Below are positions 25,916 through 34,166 of a stretch of DNA of 64,000 nt, piece after piece. The DNA comes from an uncultured Opitutia bacterium (GTDB taxonomy: Bacteria; Verrucomicrobiota; Verrucomicrobiia; Opitutales; Opitutaceae). Each line of letters begins with the position of its first letter. Position 1 is the stretch's first letter. Made by a program: the position numbers and the translations under genes. Where the stretch lies: NCBI GenBank assembly GCA_903872505.1, contig CAIQKV010000078.1, positions 62,001 through 126,000 of the forward strand. The letters are read 5' to 3'. The notes below the pieces were generated by a model. It had not been told where the DNA came from, made no database searches, and worked only from the letters and a program-made list of their open reading frames with translations.

Positions 25916-27565
25916 TCAGTAGCCCTTGAAATGCTTCGGGTCGTCCGGGTGCTGGTAGCGCGTGACGTAGGTCTGGTTGCTGGCGGCCAGCTTCATGAAC
26001 GTGTCGAGCGGCACCACCTCCACCGGGCCGGTGAGCTGCTTGATCACCTCGACCAGGCTGTTGACGTCGTTCGACTCGCGCACGTGCACCAGCAGGAAGT
26101 ACGGCCGCTTGGCGTTGAGCGCGATCAGCTCGTTCATGTCGGCGGTGACATCCTCGCGCGGGCGGCGCGGGTCGATGTAGTAGTCGTAGGAAATCAGCGG
26201 CCGGGAGCCGCGGAGGTCGCGCGTGCGCGCCGGGCCGTAGCCATTGATGAAGCCCGCCGCATCCGGGAAGGCCGCATAGTAGCGGTCCACCGTCTCCTTG
26301 GTGAGGTCGGCGTTGCCGACATTTCCGTCGGCCGCGGAGTTGTCCATGATTTCAAAGATGGTCTCGTCGAGCACCTTCATCAGGTCGCTGGCCTCCTGCA
26401 TGAGCAGGCCGAAGCGGTTCGCCGGGATGTGATTCGGGTACATGTAGGACGGGCCGGACAGCCCGCCGATGAAGTAGTCCGCCGGCGTCGCCGACTCGTG
26501 GAAATACTCGAGCGCGGCGGGCGAGAAATGCACCCAGCCCATGATCGCGCCCCAGGCGAGCGGGATGCGGCCGCGGCCGGGCTTGGTCCACACGCCGATG
26601 CCGATGCCGTCGGACTGGACGAAGGAGATGTAGACTTTCGCCTGCGCGGTGAGCTTCTGCTCCGGCGTCACGTGGTGGTGGTTGGTGAACTTGAAGCCGG
26701 GCGTGAAGCCGAACTGGCAGTTGAAGCTCAGGTTCGGGAGGCTCTGCAGGCCCTCCATCTTGAGCCCGTAGGTCGAGATCAGCGTCGTGTGCTGCTCCTC
26801 GGTGTCCTTGCCGTAGACGTGCCAGCCGAAGATCGTGCCGCCGGGGTTCAGCTCGGAGAAGAACTGCTTCTCCAGCGCCAGCTCGTCGGCGTGGATCGGG
26901 TTGGCCGAGAGGTCGTGGAAGAACATCTTCTCGCGCACGCCCCAGTCGGCGATGCCCGGGATGCGGATGTCGCCGCGGTGCCCGCCCATCAGCATCAGCT
27001 TGTCGTGGCTGCAGCGCGCCCAGTAGCGGCTTTTCGCATCGGTGTAGATCTGGGCGTCGGTCTTCCCGTTGTACCGCCCGCGCAGGTCGTCGATCGGCTT
27101 GAGCCCGTGGCGCTCGGCCAGCGGGATCAGCGCCGGCGTCACCATCACGGCGTCCTCCAGGCCGGCGATGGTGTAAGCGACGTTCATCGTCGGCATGACG
27201 GCCGGGTCCCAGACCACGTAGCCCTTCGCATACTGCGCGAACTGCGCCAGCGCCTCCTCGGCGGTCGTCAGTTCGGTGAAGTGCACGCCGTGCTTGCGCT
27301 CGTAGAAATCCTTCAGCGGCCCGGTGATTTCCCAGGGAAAGTCGGCCGCGTGCACGATGTAGAACCGCGGGGCCGTCCGGTTGGCGAGGCCCTGCAGGCC
27401 GATGAGCAGCACCTTCTCGGGCAGGCCGGAGACGATCTTCCAGTCGCTGTTGAAATGCATCACGTATGCCTCGCGCGCGGGCATGACGGCCGGCGCGGGG
27501 CCGGCGCCGTGCAGCCCGGCGGTGGCGGAAAGGATCAGGGCGAGGGAGAATGTCAGGCGTTTCAT
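25916..27565 (-). CDS. Secreted GxGYxYP-type putative glycoside hydrolase
   Basis: 549 residues with a signal peptide (MKRLTFSLALILSATAGLHG). The protein resembles the GxGYxYP family of putative glycoside hydrolases: an N-terminal domain with LLIGLQGLANRTAPRFY (about 53-69), and the name motif as GLSGPSYMYPNHIPANRFG (about 369-387). Acidic candidates cluster around VQSDGIGIGV and NSAADGNVGN. The C-terminal part has PYFLLVHVRESNDVNSL. Substrate is unknown. It follows, with a four-base gap, a small secreted protein gene on the same strand, making a two-gene export unit, probably for polysaccharide use. Confidence 0.75.
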   Translation of the reverse strand: MKRLTFSLALILSATAGLHGAGPAPAVMPAREAYVMHFNSDWKIVSGLPEKVLLIGLQGLANRTAPRFYIVHAADFPWEITGPLKDFYERKHGVHFTELTTAEEALAQFAQYAKGYVVWDPAVMPTMNVAYTIAGLEDAVMVTPALIPLAERHGLKPIDDLRGRYNGKTDAQIYTDAKSRYWARCSHDKLMLMGGHRGDIRIPGIADWGVREKMFFHDLSANPIHADELALEKQFFSELNPGGTIFGWHVYGKDTEEQHTTLISTYGLKMEGLQSLPNLSFNCQFGFTPGFKFTNHHHVTPEQKLTAQAKVYISFVQSDGIGIGVWTKPGRGRIPLAWGAIMGWVHFSPAALEYFHESATPADYFIGGLSGPSYMYPNHIPANRFGLLMQEASDLMKVLDETIFEIMDNSAADGNVGNADLTKETVDRYYAAFPDAAGFINGYGPARTRDLRGSRPLISYDYYIDPRRPREDVTADMNELIALNAKRPYFLLVHVRESNDVNSLVEVIKQLTGPVEVVPLDTFMKLAASNQTYVTRYQHPDDPKHFKGY

Positions 27566-27569
27566 GGGA

Positions 27570-28103
27570 TTATTTCTTGGCCGCCTCCTCCGGCACCTTG
27601 GTGAAATGATAGACCAGCGGCCGGCTGCGCGTGCTGTGCAGCTCGATCAGCAGCAGCTCGTTCCCGCCCTCGAGCAGCCGGTATTCTTCGTAGAGCCGCA
27701 TCGTGGCGTTGCCCTGCGAGGTCTCGAGGGGCACCTGCGCCTCGACCCGCAGCGTGCGCCCGCCGTCGAGCCATGCCGCCGTCACGTGCGCGGCCTCCTT
27801 CGGCTGCGGATAGACGGCCATGTGCCGCTGGTCGACGCGGAAGAAATTCACGATCTCCACCGGCGCCACCGTGTCCACCGTGTTGGTGGCGGTGACCTTG
27901 GTCGCGTGCCAGGTCATGTCATGGCGGAGGCCGACCTTGCTGCCGTCCGTCGCGATGACGAGGTCCATGGTGGTCCAACTGTCGAGCGCGGTGCTGCGGG
28001 CCGGATCCATCCGCCAGCGGCCGTTGATCGCCGGGTCGCCGGCCAGTGCCGCCAGCGGCAGGAGCGCGAGACCCAGCAGGAATTTCAGGAGGGTGCGTTT
28101 CAT
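27570..28103 (-). CDS. Secreted hypothetical protein, probable beta-barrel fold
   Basis: 177 residues from ATG 28103 (MKRTLLKFLLGLALLPLAAL, a signal peptide cleaved near residue 20). The mature part opens AINGRWRMDPARSTALDSWT, a pattern seen in small lipocalin-like or calycin-type secreted proteins, and continues as alternating beta strands. Family not recognised. It is the first gene of a unit with the GxGYxYP protein. The RlmM gene upstream is separated by a terminator, so this pair has its own promoter in the 28104-28150 gap. Confidence 0.6.
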   Translation of the reverse strand: MKRTLLKFLLGLALLPLAALAGDPAINGRWRMDPARSTALDSWTTMDLVIATDGSKVGLRHDMTWHATKVTATNTVDTVAPVEIVNFFRVDQRHMAVYPQPKEAAHVTAAWLDGGRTLRVEAQVPLETSQGNATMRLYEEYRLLEGGNELLLIELHSTRSRPLVYHFTKVPEEAAKK

Positions 28104-28151
28104 GGGAAGATTCCCCACCATGAAGCACCGCCGGGGGAGCGATTACTAGAC

Positions 28152-28171
28152 GAAAAACGGGAAATTCCCGT
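28152..28171 (-). terminator. Compact terminator at the end of the RlmM gene
   Basis: Read on the minus strand, ACGGGA-ATT-TCCCGT (28157-28171) is followed by a run of five T (28153-28157). The stem begins at the RlmM stop codon itself. It isolates that gene from the secreted-protein pair downstream. Confidence 0.65.
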
Positions 28172-29175
28172 CAGCTTCCGGCGACCTCGCCGACCACGGT
28201 GAACTCCTCGCGGTCGTGATAGAGGTGGCGGACCCGGAAGCCGGGCGCGTGCTGCACGAACGGCGAATCCGAGGCGCGCAGCTCCGCCAGCAGCGCCACG
28301 GGGTCGACCCGGCCAAACTTCAGGTTGATGACGAAGCGCCGGCACCAGCGCTGCGCCAGCCACGGGGCGACGAGGTGCTGCAGCACATGGTGCGGCTCCT
28401 CCACCAGGTCGCAGAAAAGCCAGTCCAGCGTGACGCCGGCCTTCGGCGCGTATTTGAACGCGTCCTCGCGCCAGTGCTCGATCAACGGGTGGTTGAGCGC
28501 GCCGCCCTTGAGCGGGCCGTTGTCGATGGCGAGCACGCGCGCACCGCGCTTGGCCGCGCTGTAGCTCCAGCCGCCCGGCGCCGCGCCGAGATCGCACACC
28601 GTTTCGCCCGCGGCCGGCTCGCGGCCGAGCACGACATAGGCCTCCTCGATCTTCAGGTAGCTGCGCGACGGGGCGAGGTCGTCGTCCGCCATCCGGCGCT
28701 GGCCGTGGCTGAGCACGTCCCGCGCGACCAGCACCCGGCCGAAGTCGGTGAAATACACCCACAGCCCGCGCGCCGGGCCCGCCCCGCGGGGCGCCTCCGC
28801 CACCGCCAGCTTCGCGACCCGCGACAGTTTCCGCCGGAGCAACTCGCCAAACGCCGTCTCAACCGCGCCGATCCGCCGACCCAGCCCGGTGATTTCCTGC
28901 GGCCCGAGCCACACACAGGGCCACGGCGCATCCACCCGCTCGCCCTGCAGGCTGGCGAGGAAGAACTCCGCGACCCGCTGCGCGAGGGCGTTGACCGAAT
29001 CGCCGCGCAATTCCACCGGCGCCATCAGCTCCGCGTGGGGAAAGGCCAGCATCTCGTCAAACGCCGCGCCGTCCGCCCGCACCCAGCCCGGCCCCTGCTC
29101 CATCGCCGTCCGGCCCGCCGCCGCCAGCTCGCGCGCGAGCAGCGGTTCAAATCCGGCCTGGCAGGTCAGCAGCAT
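28171..29175 (-). CDS. rlmM: RlmM-like 23S rRNA C2498 2'-O-methyltransferase
   Basis: 334 residues (E. coli RlmM 366). N-terminal THUMP-like region (MLLTCQAGFEPLLARELAAA), then a Rossmann methyltransferase with SAM motif VCDLGAAPGGWSYSAAKRGA (about residues 193-212), DWLFCDLVEEP with the catalytic Asp, and INLKFGRVDP with the catalytic Lys. The K-D-K-type set and DLGAAPGGW mark FtsJ/RlmM 2'-O-methyltransferases. The shorter N-terminus may reflect a trimmed THUMP domain. It stands alone between two terminators. Target site C2498 is known for the E. coli protein and assumed here. Confidence 0.88.
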   Translation of the reverse strand: MLLTCQAGFEPLLARELAAAGRTAMEQGPGWVRADGAAFDEMLAFPHAELMAPVELRGDSVNALAQRVAEFFLASLQGERVDAPWPCVWLGPQEITGLGRRIGAVETAFGELLRRKLSRVAKLAVAEAPRGAGPARGLWVYFTDFGRVLVARDVLSHGQRRMADDDLAPSRSYLKIEEAYVVLGREPAAGETVCDLGAAPGGWSYSAAKRGARVLAIDNGPLKGGALNHPLIEHWREDAFKYAPKAGVTLDWLFCDLVEEPHHVLQHLVAPWLAQRWCRRFVINLKFGRVDPVALLAELRASDSPFVQHAPGFRVRHLYHDREEFTVVGEVAGS

Positions 29176-29214
29176 GCCTGCGAACGTGGCCGCCCCCGGC
29201 CGCGCCGCGAGACG

Positions 29215-29240
29215 AAAAAGCCCGGGCGGCTGGCCCGGGC
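29215..29240 (-). terminator. Rho-independent terminator after the rhodanese gene
   Basis: Read on the minus strand, GCCCGGGC-CAGCC-GCCCGGGC (29220-29240) is followed by TTTTT (29215-29219). The perfect 8-bp GC stem lies 31 bases past the rhodanese stop. Confidence 0.9.
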
Positions 29241-29271
29241 CTGGAGTCGGCCGAGAGTCAGACGCGGGCGC

Positions 29272-29736
29272 TCAATGTTTCGCGCCCGGATTGGCCTGCA
29301 GCGCCCCGCTGTATTTCATCGGGACGCTCAACGGGACGTTGGTTGCGGCGCTTTGCGCCACCGGCGCGCCGGACTGCTTCCAGCCGGAGATCCCGGGCGC
29401 ATAGTGCTTCACGTTGGTGTAGCCCAGCTTGACGGCGGCATCCGCCGCGGCGGCGTAGGCGTGGCACGCCGGACCGCCGCAGTAGGCGACCACCAGGGCG
29501 GTCTTGTCCGCGGGCAGCAGCGCGGCGAGCTGGTGCTTGTGCGCGATGTAATCGATCGCACCGGGGATGTGGCCGGCCTGGTAGGATTCCGTGCCGTTCA
29601 CATCGAGGATGACCACCGACTTGGCGGCGATGGCGGCCTGCAGTTCGGCCTGCGAAATGTCGGCGATCTTGGCCGACCCCGCCAACCCGGCCGTGGCGAA
29701 ACAGAGGGAGGCAATCAGGGTGACAAATTTCTTCAT
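29272..29736 (-). CDS. Periplasmic rhodanese-like protein
   Basis: 154 residues with a signal peptide (MKKFVTLIASLCFATAGLAG). A single rhodanese domain spans about residues 25-125: VVILDVNGTESYQAGHIPGA, then the active-site cysteine in VAYCGGPACHAYAAAADA (C86 with a second Cys five residues later), and the closing GISGWKQSGAPV. Such proteins move sulfane sulfur or act as thiol-binding carriers in the envelope. The loop CGGPAC is close to the standard six-residue length. The neighbouring class II RNR gene lies 69 bases upstream on the same strand; a functional link is not evident. Confidence 0.88.
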   Translation of the reverse strand: MKKFVTLIASLCFATAGLAGSAKIADISQAELQAAIAAKSVVILDVNGTESYQAGHIPGAIDYIAHKHQLAALLPADKTALVVAYCGGPACHAYAAAADAAVKLGYTNVKHYAPGISGWKQSGAPVAQSAATNVPLSVPMKYSGALQANPGAKH

Positions 29737-29805
29737 GGGACCCCGACGCTACTCCGGACCGGCCGGTGCGCAAGTTTCCCCGCCCAGCCGGCCGCCACTC
29801 CAGGC

Positions 29806-32328
29806 TCAGGTGAGCTCGCAGGCCCCGCCGGCGCAGGCGATCACCTGCTTGAGCTCGGTATGGTCGGACTCCTCGCGCATCTGGGTGTAGTCCACGCGGT
29901 AGGGCCGCAGGGCGTTCCACTTGAGCACGTCGGCTTCCGTCGTGACCTCCTCGCGGGGTGCCTGCGCATAGGCCTTGTCGCCCGCATCCTGCAGCAGCGA
30001 GATCCCGGTGAAGAACCGGCGGTTCGCCCAGATGAAGTCGGCGACCTCGTCCCACTCCTCGGGCCGGACGGTGCAGGTGTTGGAGACATTGTGGTGCAGG
30101 TCCGGCGTGCGCGACGACGGGTCGCCGCCGGGGATCACCCAGCACTGCTGGACCAGCTTGACCAGTTCCAGGAACTGCACCGCCGTGAGGTCCTTGCGGA
30201 GGATTGCCTTCTTCGGCGCCTCGACGGGAAACGTGATGACGTCGTCGGTGTCGGGATTGTAGACGGACGCCTCGGTCATCTGCGGGTTCGCGGCCTTGAA
30301 GAAGGCGTAGACCGGCTCCTTGCGGTTCGCCTGCACGCGCCGGAAATAGCGGCGGGCGTGGTGCGGGTGGATGCCGGACGCGGCGTTGAGGATGAGCGAC
30401 GCCGTCCCCTCGGGCTTGCAGGTCGCGAGCTTGGCCGCCGGCCGGATGCCGATCAGCGCGGCGACGAGCCGGTTGGCGGCGCGGCACAGCCGGGCGCCCT
30501 GCGTCAGGATCTCCTGGTCGAAGAGCACGGCGGGATTGTCCATGAAGCCGCAGATGGAAACGCCCAGCAGCGCGTCGTGCTCGTTGATGAGCCGGGTCAC
30601 CGGGCCGAGGTACGGCATGTCGGTGTACGCGGCCTGCAGGGTGCCGATCGCGGTGGCGGCGAGGCAGGCCTTGTAGAAGGCCGACTCGTTCACCGCGGCG
30701 TGGCCGTTGATCGTCGTCAGGTTGCAGTGCTGGAAGCCGGACAGCCGCCCCGTGCCGGGCATGTCGCCCTTGTAGCCGCGGCGGTACAGCTCGTCCAACT
30801 CGGCGGCGGACAGCTCCCAGTCCACCACCGGCAGCAGGCTGATCTCGGCGCAGGGGTTGCAGCCCGCGTCCGGGTGGTCGCAGAAATAGAAGCCCGGCTC
30901 GCCGAACTCCTTCTGGGCCTTGAACAGGTTGCGGAAATGCCCGGCGTTGTTGTCGCTGCGCGCCAGCACCGCCGAGTTGTTCGAGGCCGAGCGCTGCGGG
31001 TGCTGGTCGAACCAGTTGCCCGTCTTGGCGTTCATCATCTCCTCGTCGTCGGGCGAGAAGAGGCAGATGGTGGCCGAGCGGCGGATGCCGCCCGCGAGCA
31101 CCGCCTTCGCGATGAACATGTTGACGTCGTACACCTCGATGGGCCGGAGGGCGCGGCCCGCGGCCGCCGTCAGGATCTCGCCCACGCGGTCCAGCGCGTT
31201 CCGCAGCGGCAGATGGCCCGGCGCCTTGCCGCCCGAGGTCTTGAGCAGCGCGCCGCGCGGCCGGATCGCGGAATAGTCGAACTCGATCAGCTTGCCCTCG
31301 TAGTGCGAGAGGACGAGCGCATGCAGGGCGTCGGACCAGCCTTCGATCGTGTCGGCGATGCGATAGTGCAAGACGGGCAGATCGTTGTCGGCCGCCCGGG
31401 CCGGCAGCGGCGGCAGCATCGCGATGTGATGCTTCTGCACCGAGAAGCCGACGCCGCAGCCGCTCAGCAGCAGGAAGAAATATTCCTTGAAGAATTCCAG
31501 CCGGTCCACGGTGGAGAAGCTGCAGTTGAACATGCGGCTGTGGTTCCGGAGGATCGCCTCGCCGCCGAACTGCATCGACCGCATGCTCGGCAGAACCTTC
31601 TTGGCCGCCACCTGCGCAAATGCCTCTTGGATGATCTCTTCCAGCGTTTTTCCGCCCCAGGTGTGCGTCAGCATCTCGGCCTCCGCGCCCGCCAGCTCCG
31701 CCACGTCCGCGGGCAGCTTCACCGGCAGCCGGCTTTCCAGCTTGGCGGCGAAAAACCCGAGGTGCATGTCGCGCACGCGCTCGACGCCCTCGGTGAAGAT
31801 TTCCCGCCGGCCCAGCTCCGGGCGGTAGCGGGCGTACTTGGCCATCGCGATGTAGTCGGCCATGCCGTTGTTGGCAAAAGCGGTGAGCCGCCGCTCCGCA
31901 TGGCGGGCCCGGTAGAGCATGTAGGCCCGCGCAACCTCCCAGCGCCCGGCCGCGGCGATGGCCTTCTCGACGGCATCCTGCACCTGCTCGATGGAGGGAT
32001 GCCGGCCGTCGCGATAATGCAGCTCGAGCATCTGCGCGACGCCGGCCGCAATCGTGGTCACCTCGCGATAGGCCTCGCTGTCGAGCCCGTAGCAGGCGAG
32101 CAGGTCGTCGCGGTAGGGATTCGGGGCATTGTCGGTGCGGACCTCGTGAAACGCCAGCGCGATGGCGCGCGTGACCTTGTTCTGGTCGTAGCGCACCTTG
32201 GTGCCGTCGCGCTTGAGCACCATGCGCCCGTCGGCGGCGATGGCGCGGCTCAACAACTCGGCGCCCTTGCGGGCAGGAATGCGGTCATTTTCGTTCAACA
32301 GCGGGGCGGTCGGAGAAAGCGTTTTCAT
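29806..32328 (-). CDS. nrdJ: Adenosylcobalamin-dependent ribonucleoside-triphosphate reductase (class II)
   Basis: 840 residues, monomeric class II RNR like Lactobacillus leichmannii RTPR. Reduces NTPs to dNTPs through a B12-generated thiyl radical, so it works with or without oxygen. An N-terminal ATP-cone (VLKRDGTKVRYDQNKVTRAI, about 36-55) should confer dATP control. The radical chemistry region has MFNCSFSTVDRLEFF (about 267), SGCGVGFSVQ, CNPCAEISLLP with the thiyl Cys (about 507), and CNLTTINGHA. The C-terminal CAGGACELT carries the cysteine pair that reaches in to re-reduce the active site. It is preceded by a 262-bp structured leader and requires B12, which links it to cobA. Confidence 0.93.
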   Translation of the reverse strand: MKTLSPTAPLLNENDRIPARKGAELLSRAIAADGRMVLKRDGTKVRYDQNKVTRAIALAFHEVRTDNAPNPYRDDLLACYGLDSEAYREVTTIAAGVAQMLELHYRDGRHPSIEQVQDAVEKAIAAAGRWEVARAYMLYRARHAERRLTAFANNGMADYIAMAKYARYRPELGRREIFTEGVERVRDMHLGFFAAKLESRLPVKLPADVAELAGAEAEMLTHTWGGKTLEEIIQEAFAQVAAKKVLPSMRSMQFGGEAILRNHSRMFNCSFSTVDRLEFFKEYFFLLLSGCGVGFSVQKHHIAMLPPLPARAADNDLPVLHYRIADTIEGWSDALHALVLSHYEGKLIEFDYSAIRPRGALLKTSGGKAPGHLPLRNALDRVGEILTAAAGRALRPIEVYDVNMFIAKAVLAGGIRRSATICLFSPDDEEMMNAKTGNWFDQHPQRSASNNSAVLARSDNNAGHFRNLFKAQKEFGEPGFYFCDHPDAGCNPCAEISLLPVVDWELSAAELDELYRRGYKGDMPGTGRLSGFQHCNLTTINGHAAVNESAFYKACLAATAIGTLQAAYTDMPYLGPVTRLINEHDALLGVSICGFMDNPAVLFDQEILTQGARLCRAANRLVAALIGIRPAAKLATCKPEGTASLILNAASGIHPHHARRYFRRVQANRKEPVYAFFKAANPQMTEASVYNPDTDDVITFPVEAPKKAILRKDLTAVQFLELVKLVQQCWVIPGGDPSSRTPDLHHNVSNTCTVRPEEWDEVADFIWANRRFFTGISLLQDAGDKAYAQAPREEVTTEADVLKWNALRPYRVDYTQMREESDHTELKQVIACAGGACELT

Positions 32329-32590
32329 GAAATTCGGACAGGGGAGGCAGGCGCGAACTGCGGGCAGGCAGGAACGCAGGGCACCTCTATCTGTTGTGGT
32401 TCATTTGCAGTCAATCCACTGCCGGTGGTGGAGGTGTGGTATTACCGCGGATGATGGCAATTCTTGCACGGCTCATGAATCTTCCTCGTAGTGCGCTCTT
32501 TTTTGGGCACCGGAAAGAAAAATCGGGACAAGATATGCGTAACTTTCCGGCCGTTACCGCCCGACTGCCGCGCCCGGGGCGCTCACCCGC
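32329..32590 (-). promoter_or_regulatory. Long leader of the class II RNR gene with potential RNA structure
   Basis: This 262-bp gap is the longest in the window and less GC-rich than its surroundings. On the minus strand it contains a hairpin ATGA/TCAT plus GCAA-GAA-TTGC (32451-32476), an adjacent CCGCGG, a CCAC...GTGG dyad (32415-32427) and CTGCG/CGCAG arms nearer the gene (about 32358-32384). No B12-box consensus of the standard cobalamin riboswitch was found. A candidate RNA class named nrdJ has, as I recall, been described upstream of class II RNR genes; membership here is untested. Confidence 0.35.
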
Positions 32591-33373
32591 TCACAGCCGG
32601 TGCAGGTGGAAGCCGCCGTCCACGTCGAACACCGCACCGGTCGAGAAGGGAAACCGGTCCTCGGCGATCGCGCGGACCGCACGCCCGATGTCCGCGGGCT
32701 GGCCCCAGCGGCGGATCGGCGTGATCCCGCGCTCATCCTGGAGGATGAGCTTGTCATACTTCTCCTTCACGCCGCCGGTCATGTCGGTGGCGATGACGCC
32801 CGGGCGGATCTCGTAGACGTTGATGCCGTCGTTCGCGAGCCGCTCGGCAAACAGCTTCGTCATCATCGCCAGCCCGGCCTTCACCATGCAGTAGTCGCCG
32901 CGGTTGATGGACGCGGTGTAGACGGAGATCGAGGTGATGTTGACGATGCGGCCGCGGAAGCCCTCGGCGTCGGGCGACTGCCGGAGCATCTGCTTCGCGA
33001 CGAGCTGCGTGAGAAAATAAGGTCCCTTCAGATTGATCGCATACAGCCGGTCGAAGCTCTCCTCGCCCGCCTCCAGCAGGTCGGCCCGGACATTCGGCGC
33101 CACCCCGGCGTTGTTCACCAGCAGGTCGATGCGGCCGAACTGCTTCACCGTCTCGGCGACCAGCCGCGCGCGGTCGGCGGCGACGGCGACGTCGCCCTGC
33201 ACCGTGAAGCCGTCGCCCCCCGCCGCCTGCACCAGGGCGAGGGCCTCGGCGGCGGCCGCGGCGTTGCCGGCGTAGTTGATGGCGACGCGGCAGCCCGCGC
33301 GGGCGAGTTCGAGGGCGATGCCGCGGCCGATGCCGCGCGACGCGCCGGTGACAAGAGCGGTTTTCTGGGCCAT
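32591..33373 (-). CDS. SDR-family oxidoreductase (3-ketoacyl-ACP reductase-like)
   Basis: 260 residues from ATG 33373 ([20 protein letters not shown]). Classical short-chain dehydrogenase: cofactor motif TGASRGIG at residues 9-16, NNAG near 86, catalytic Ser in ITSIS, and YCMVK for the catalytic YxxxK (about 163-167). PGVIATDMT and the closing [12 protein letters not shown] are typical. The acidic-residue pattern after the second strand (NYAGN) suggests NADP(H). Standard annotation would be FabG-like, but the isolated location and sugar-rich neighbourhood fit a sugar or polyol dehydrogenase equally well. Divergent from the BON lipoprotein gene. Confidence 0.9.
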   Translation of the reverse strand: MAQKTALVTGASRGIGRGIALELARAGCRVAINYAGNAAAAAEALALVQAAGGDGFTVQGDVAVAADRARLVAETVKQFGRIDLLVNNAGVAPNVRADLLEAGEESFDRLYAINLKGPYFLTQLVAKQMLRQSPDAEGFRGRIVNITSISVYTASINRGDYCMVKAGLAMMTKLFAERLANDGINVYEIRPGVIATDMTGGVKEKYDKLILQDERGITPIRRWGQPADIGRAVRAIAEDRFPFSTGAVFDVDGGFHLHRL

Positions 33374-33500
33374 GGCGCAGAGCGAAGCGGACCCGCGCGC
33401 GCCGGGCAACGTTGATTCTGCCTCCCGCCCGGGAAAGTGGCCGCGGGCGCGAACCGGGGCCCGTTTCGCGGGTCAGTCACTGGCTAGAACCACCATACCC

Positions 33501-34019
33501 ATGAAAACATCCCTGCTCGCTTTCTCCCTCCTCAGCCTCGCCCTCGTCGGCTGCAGCAAAAAGGACGACCCCGCCACCCTCGCCGACAAGACGAAGGACG
33601 CCGCCAACACCGCCGTCGACAAGACCAAGGAGGTCGCCAGCGACGTCGCGGACAAGACCAAGGAAGTGGCCAAGGACGTCAAAAACGCCGTCTCTGACAA
33701 GCTCACCGAGTGGAAGCTGACGCCGGACGACATCAAGGCTGACTTCGCCAAGGGGGCCCGCATCGTTCGCACCAAGAGCGTCGCCGCGGGCGATAAGGTC
33801 GCCACCGTGGCCGATAACGCCCGCATTGTCACCGTCATCAATGCCAAGCTGGTCGCCGATTCCGACCTCTCGGCCCTGAAGATCAACGTCGATGCCGACG
33901 CGGGCACGGTCACCCTCAAGGGTACCGCGAAGTCCCACGCGTTCATCGGCAAGGCCATCCTGCTCGCCCTCGACACGGATGGCGTGAACCAGGTCACCTC
34001 GCTGCTGACGGTCGAGTGA
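33501..34019 (+). CDS. BON-domain lipoprotein
   Basis: 172 residues from ATG 33501. Lipoprotein signal MKTSLLAFSLLSLALVGCSK with lipobox LVGC, Cys at 18. Residues 25-70 are a lysine/aspartate/alanine repeat (DKTKDAANTAVDKTKEVASD) likely to form a long amphipathic helix resembling LEA- or YtxH-type stress proteins. The C-terminal BON domain (about 105-172) reads ARIVTVINAKLVADSDLSAL ... GTVTLKGTAKSHAFIGKA. BON proteins associate with membranes or peptidoglycan and often respond to osmotic stress. A terminator follows 29 bases downstream. Confidence 0.88.
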   Translation: MKTSLLAFSLLSLALVGCSKKDDPATLADKTKDAANTAVDKTKEVASDVADKTKEVAKDVKNAVSDKLTEWKLTPDDIKADFAKGARIVRTKSVAAGDKVATVADNARIVTVINAKLVADSDLSALKINVDADAGTVTLKGTAKSHAFIGKAILLALDTDGVNQVTSLLTVE

Positions 34020-34048
34020 TCTGAACTGCATCCGCCGGAAAGTTTCCC

Positions 34049-34081
34049 GCCAGCCCGCACCCGCGGGCTGGCTTTTTTTTG
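34049..34081 (+). terminator. Rho-independent terminator after the BON lipoprotein gene
   Basis: Perfect 10-bp stem GCCAGCCCGC / GCGGGCTGGC (34049-34058 and 34063-34072) with loop ACCC, followed by at least eight T. Confidence 0.93.
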
Positions 34082-34166
34082 CCCGGCCGGGCCGCACCGG
34101 GCGCATTTTTGTTTTCTCATTTTGCTTTCCCTGGCTCATCGTTCCGTTTCTCCGGCCCACTTTCCC

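Noticed and set aside
32439..32450. 12-base match (CCGCGGTAATAC on the minus strand) to the conserved 16S rRNA 530 loop region
   Set aside because: Flanking sequence does not follow 16S rRNA, so it is a chance match or part of the leader's own structure.
28216..32454. A 1412-codon open frame on the plus strand
   Set aside because: It runs antisense through RlmM, rhodanese and RNR genes whose motifs are unmistakable. Such frames arise from codon bias in GC-rich DNA.
32329..32590. Classical cobalamin riboswitch upstream of nrdJ
   Set aside because: No B12 box and no matching GGTG/CCCGC core were found. The leader is reported only as unidentified structure.
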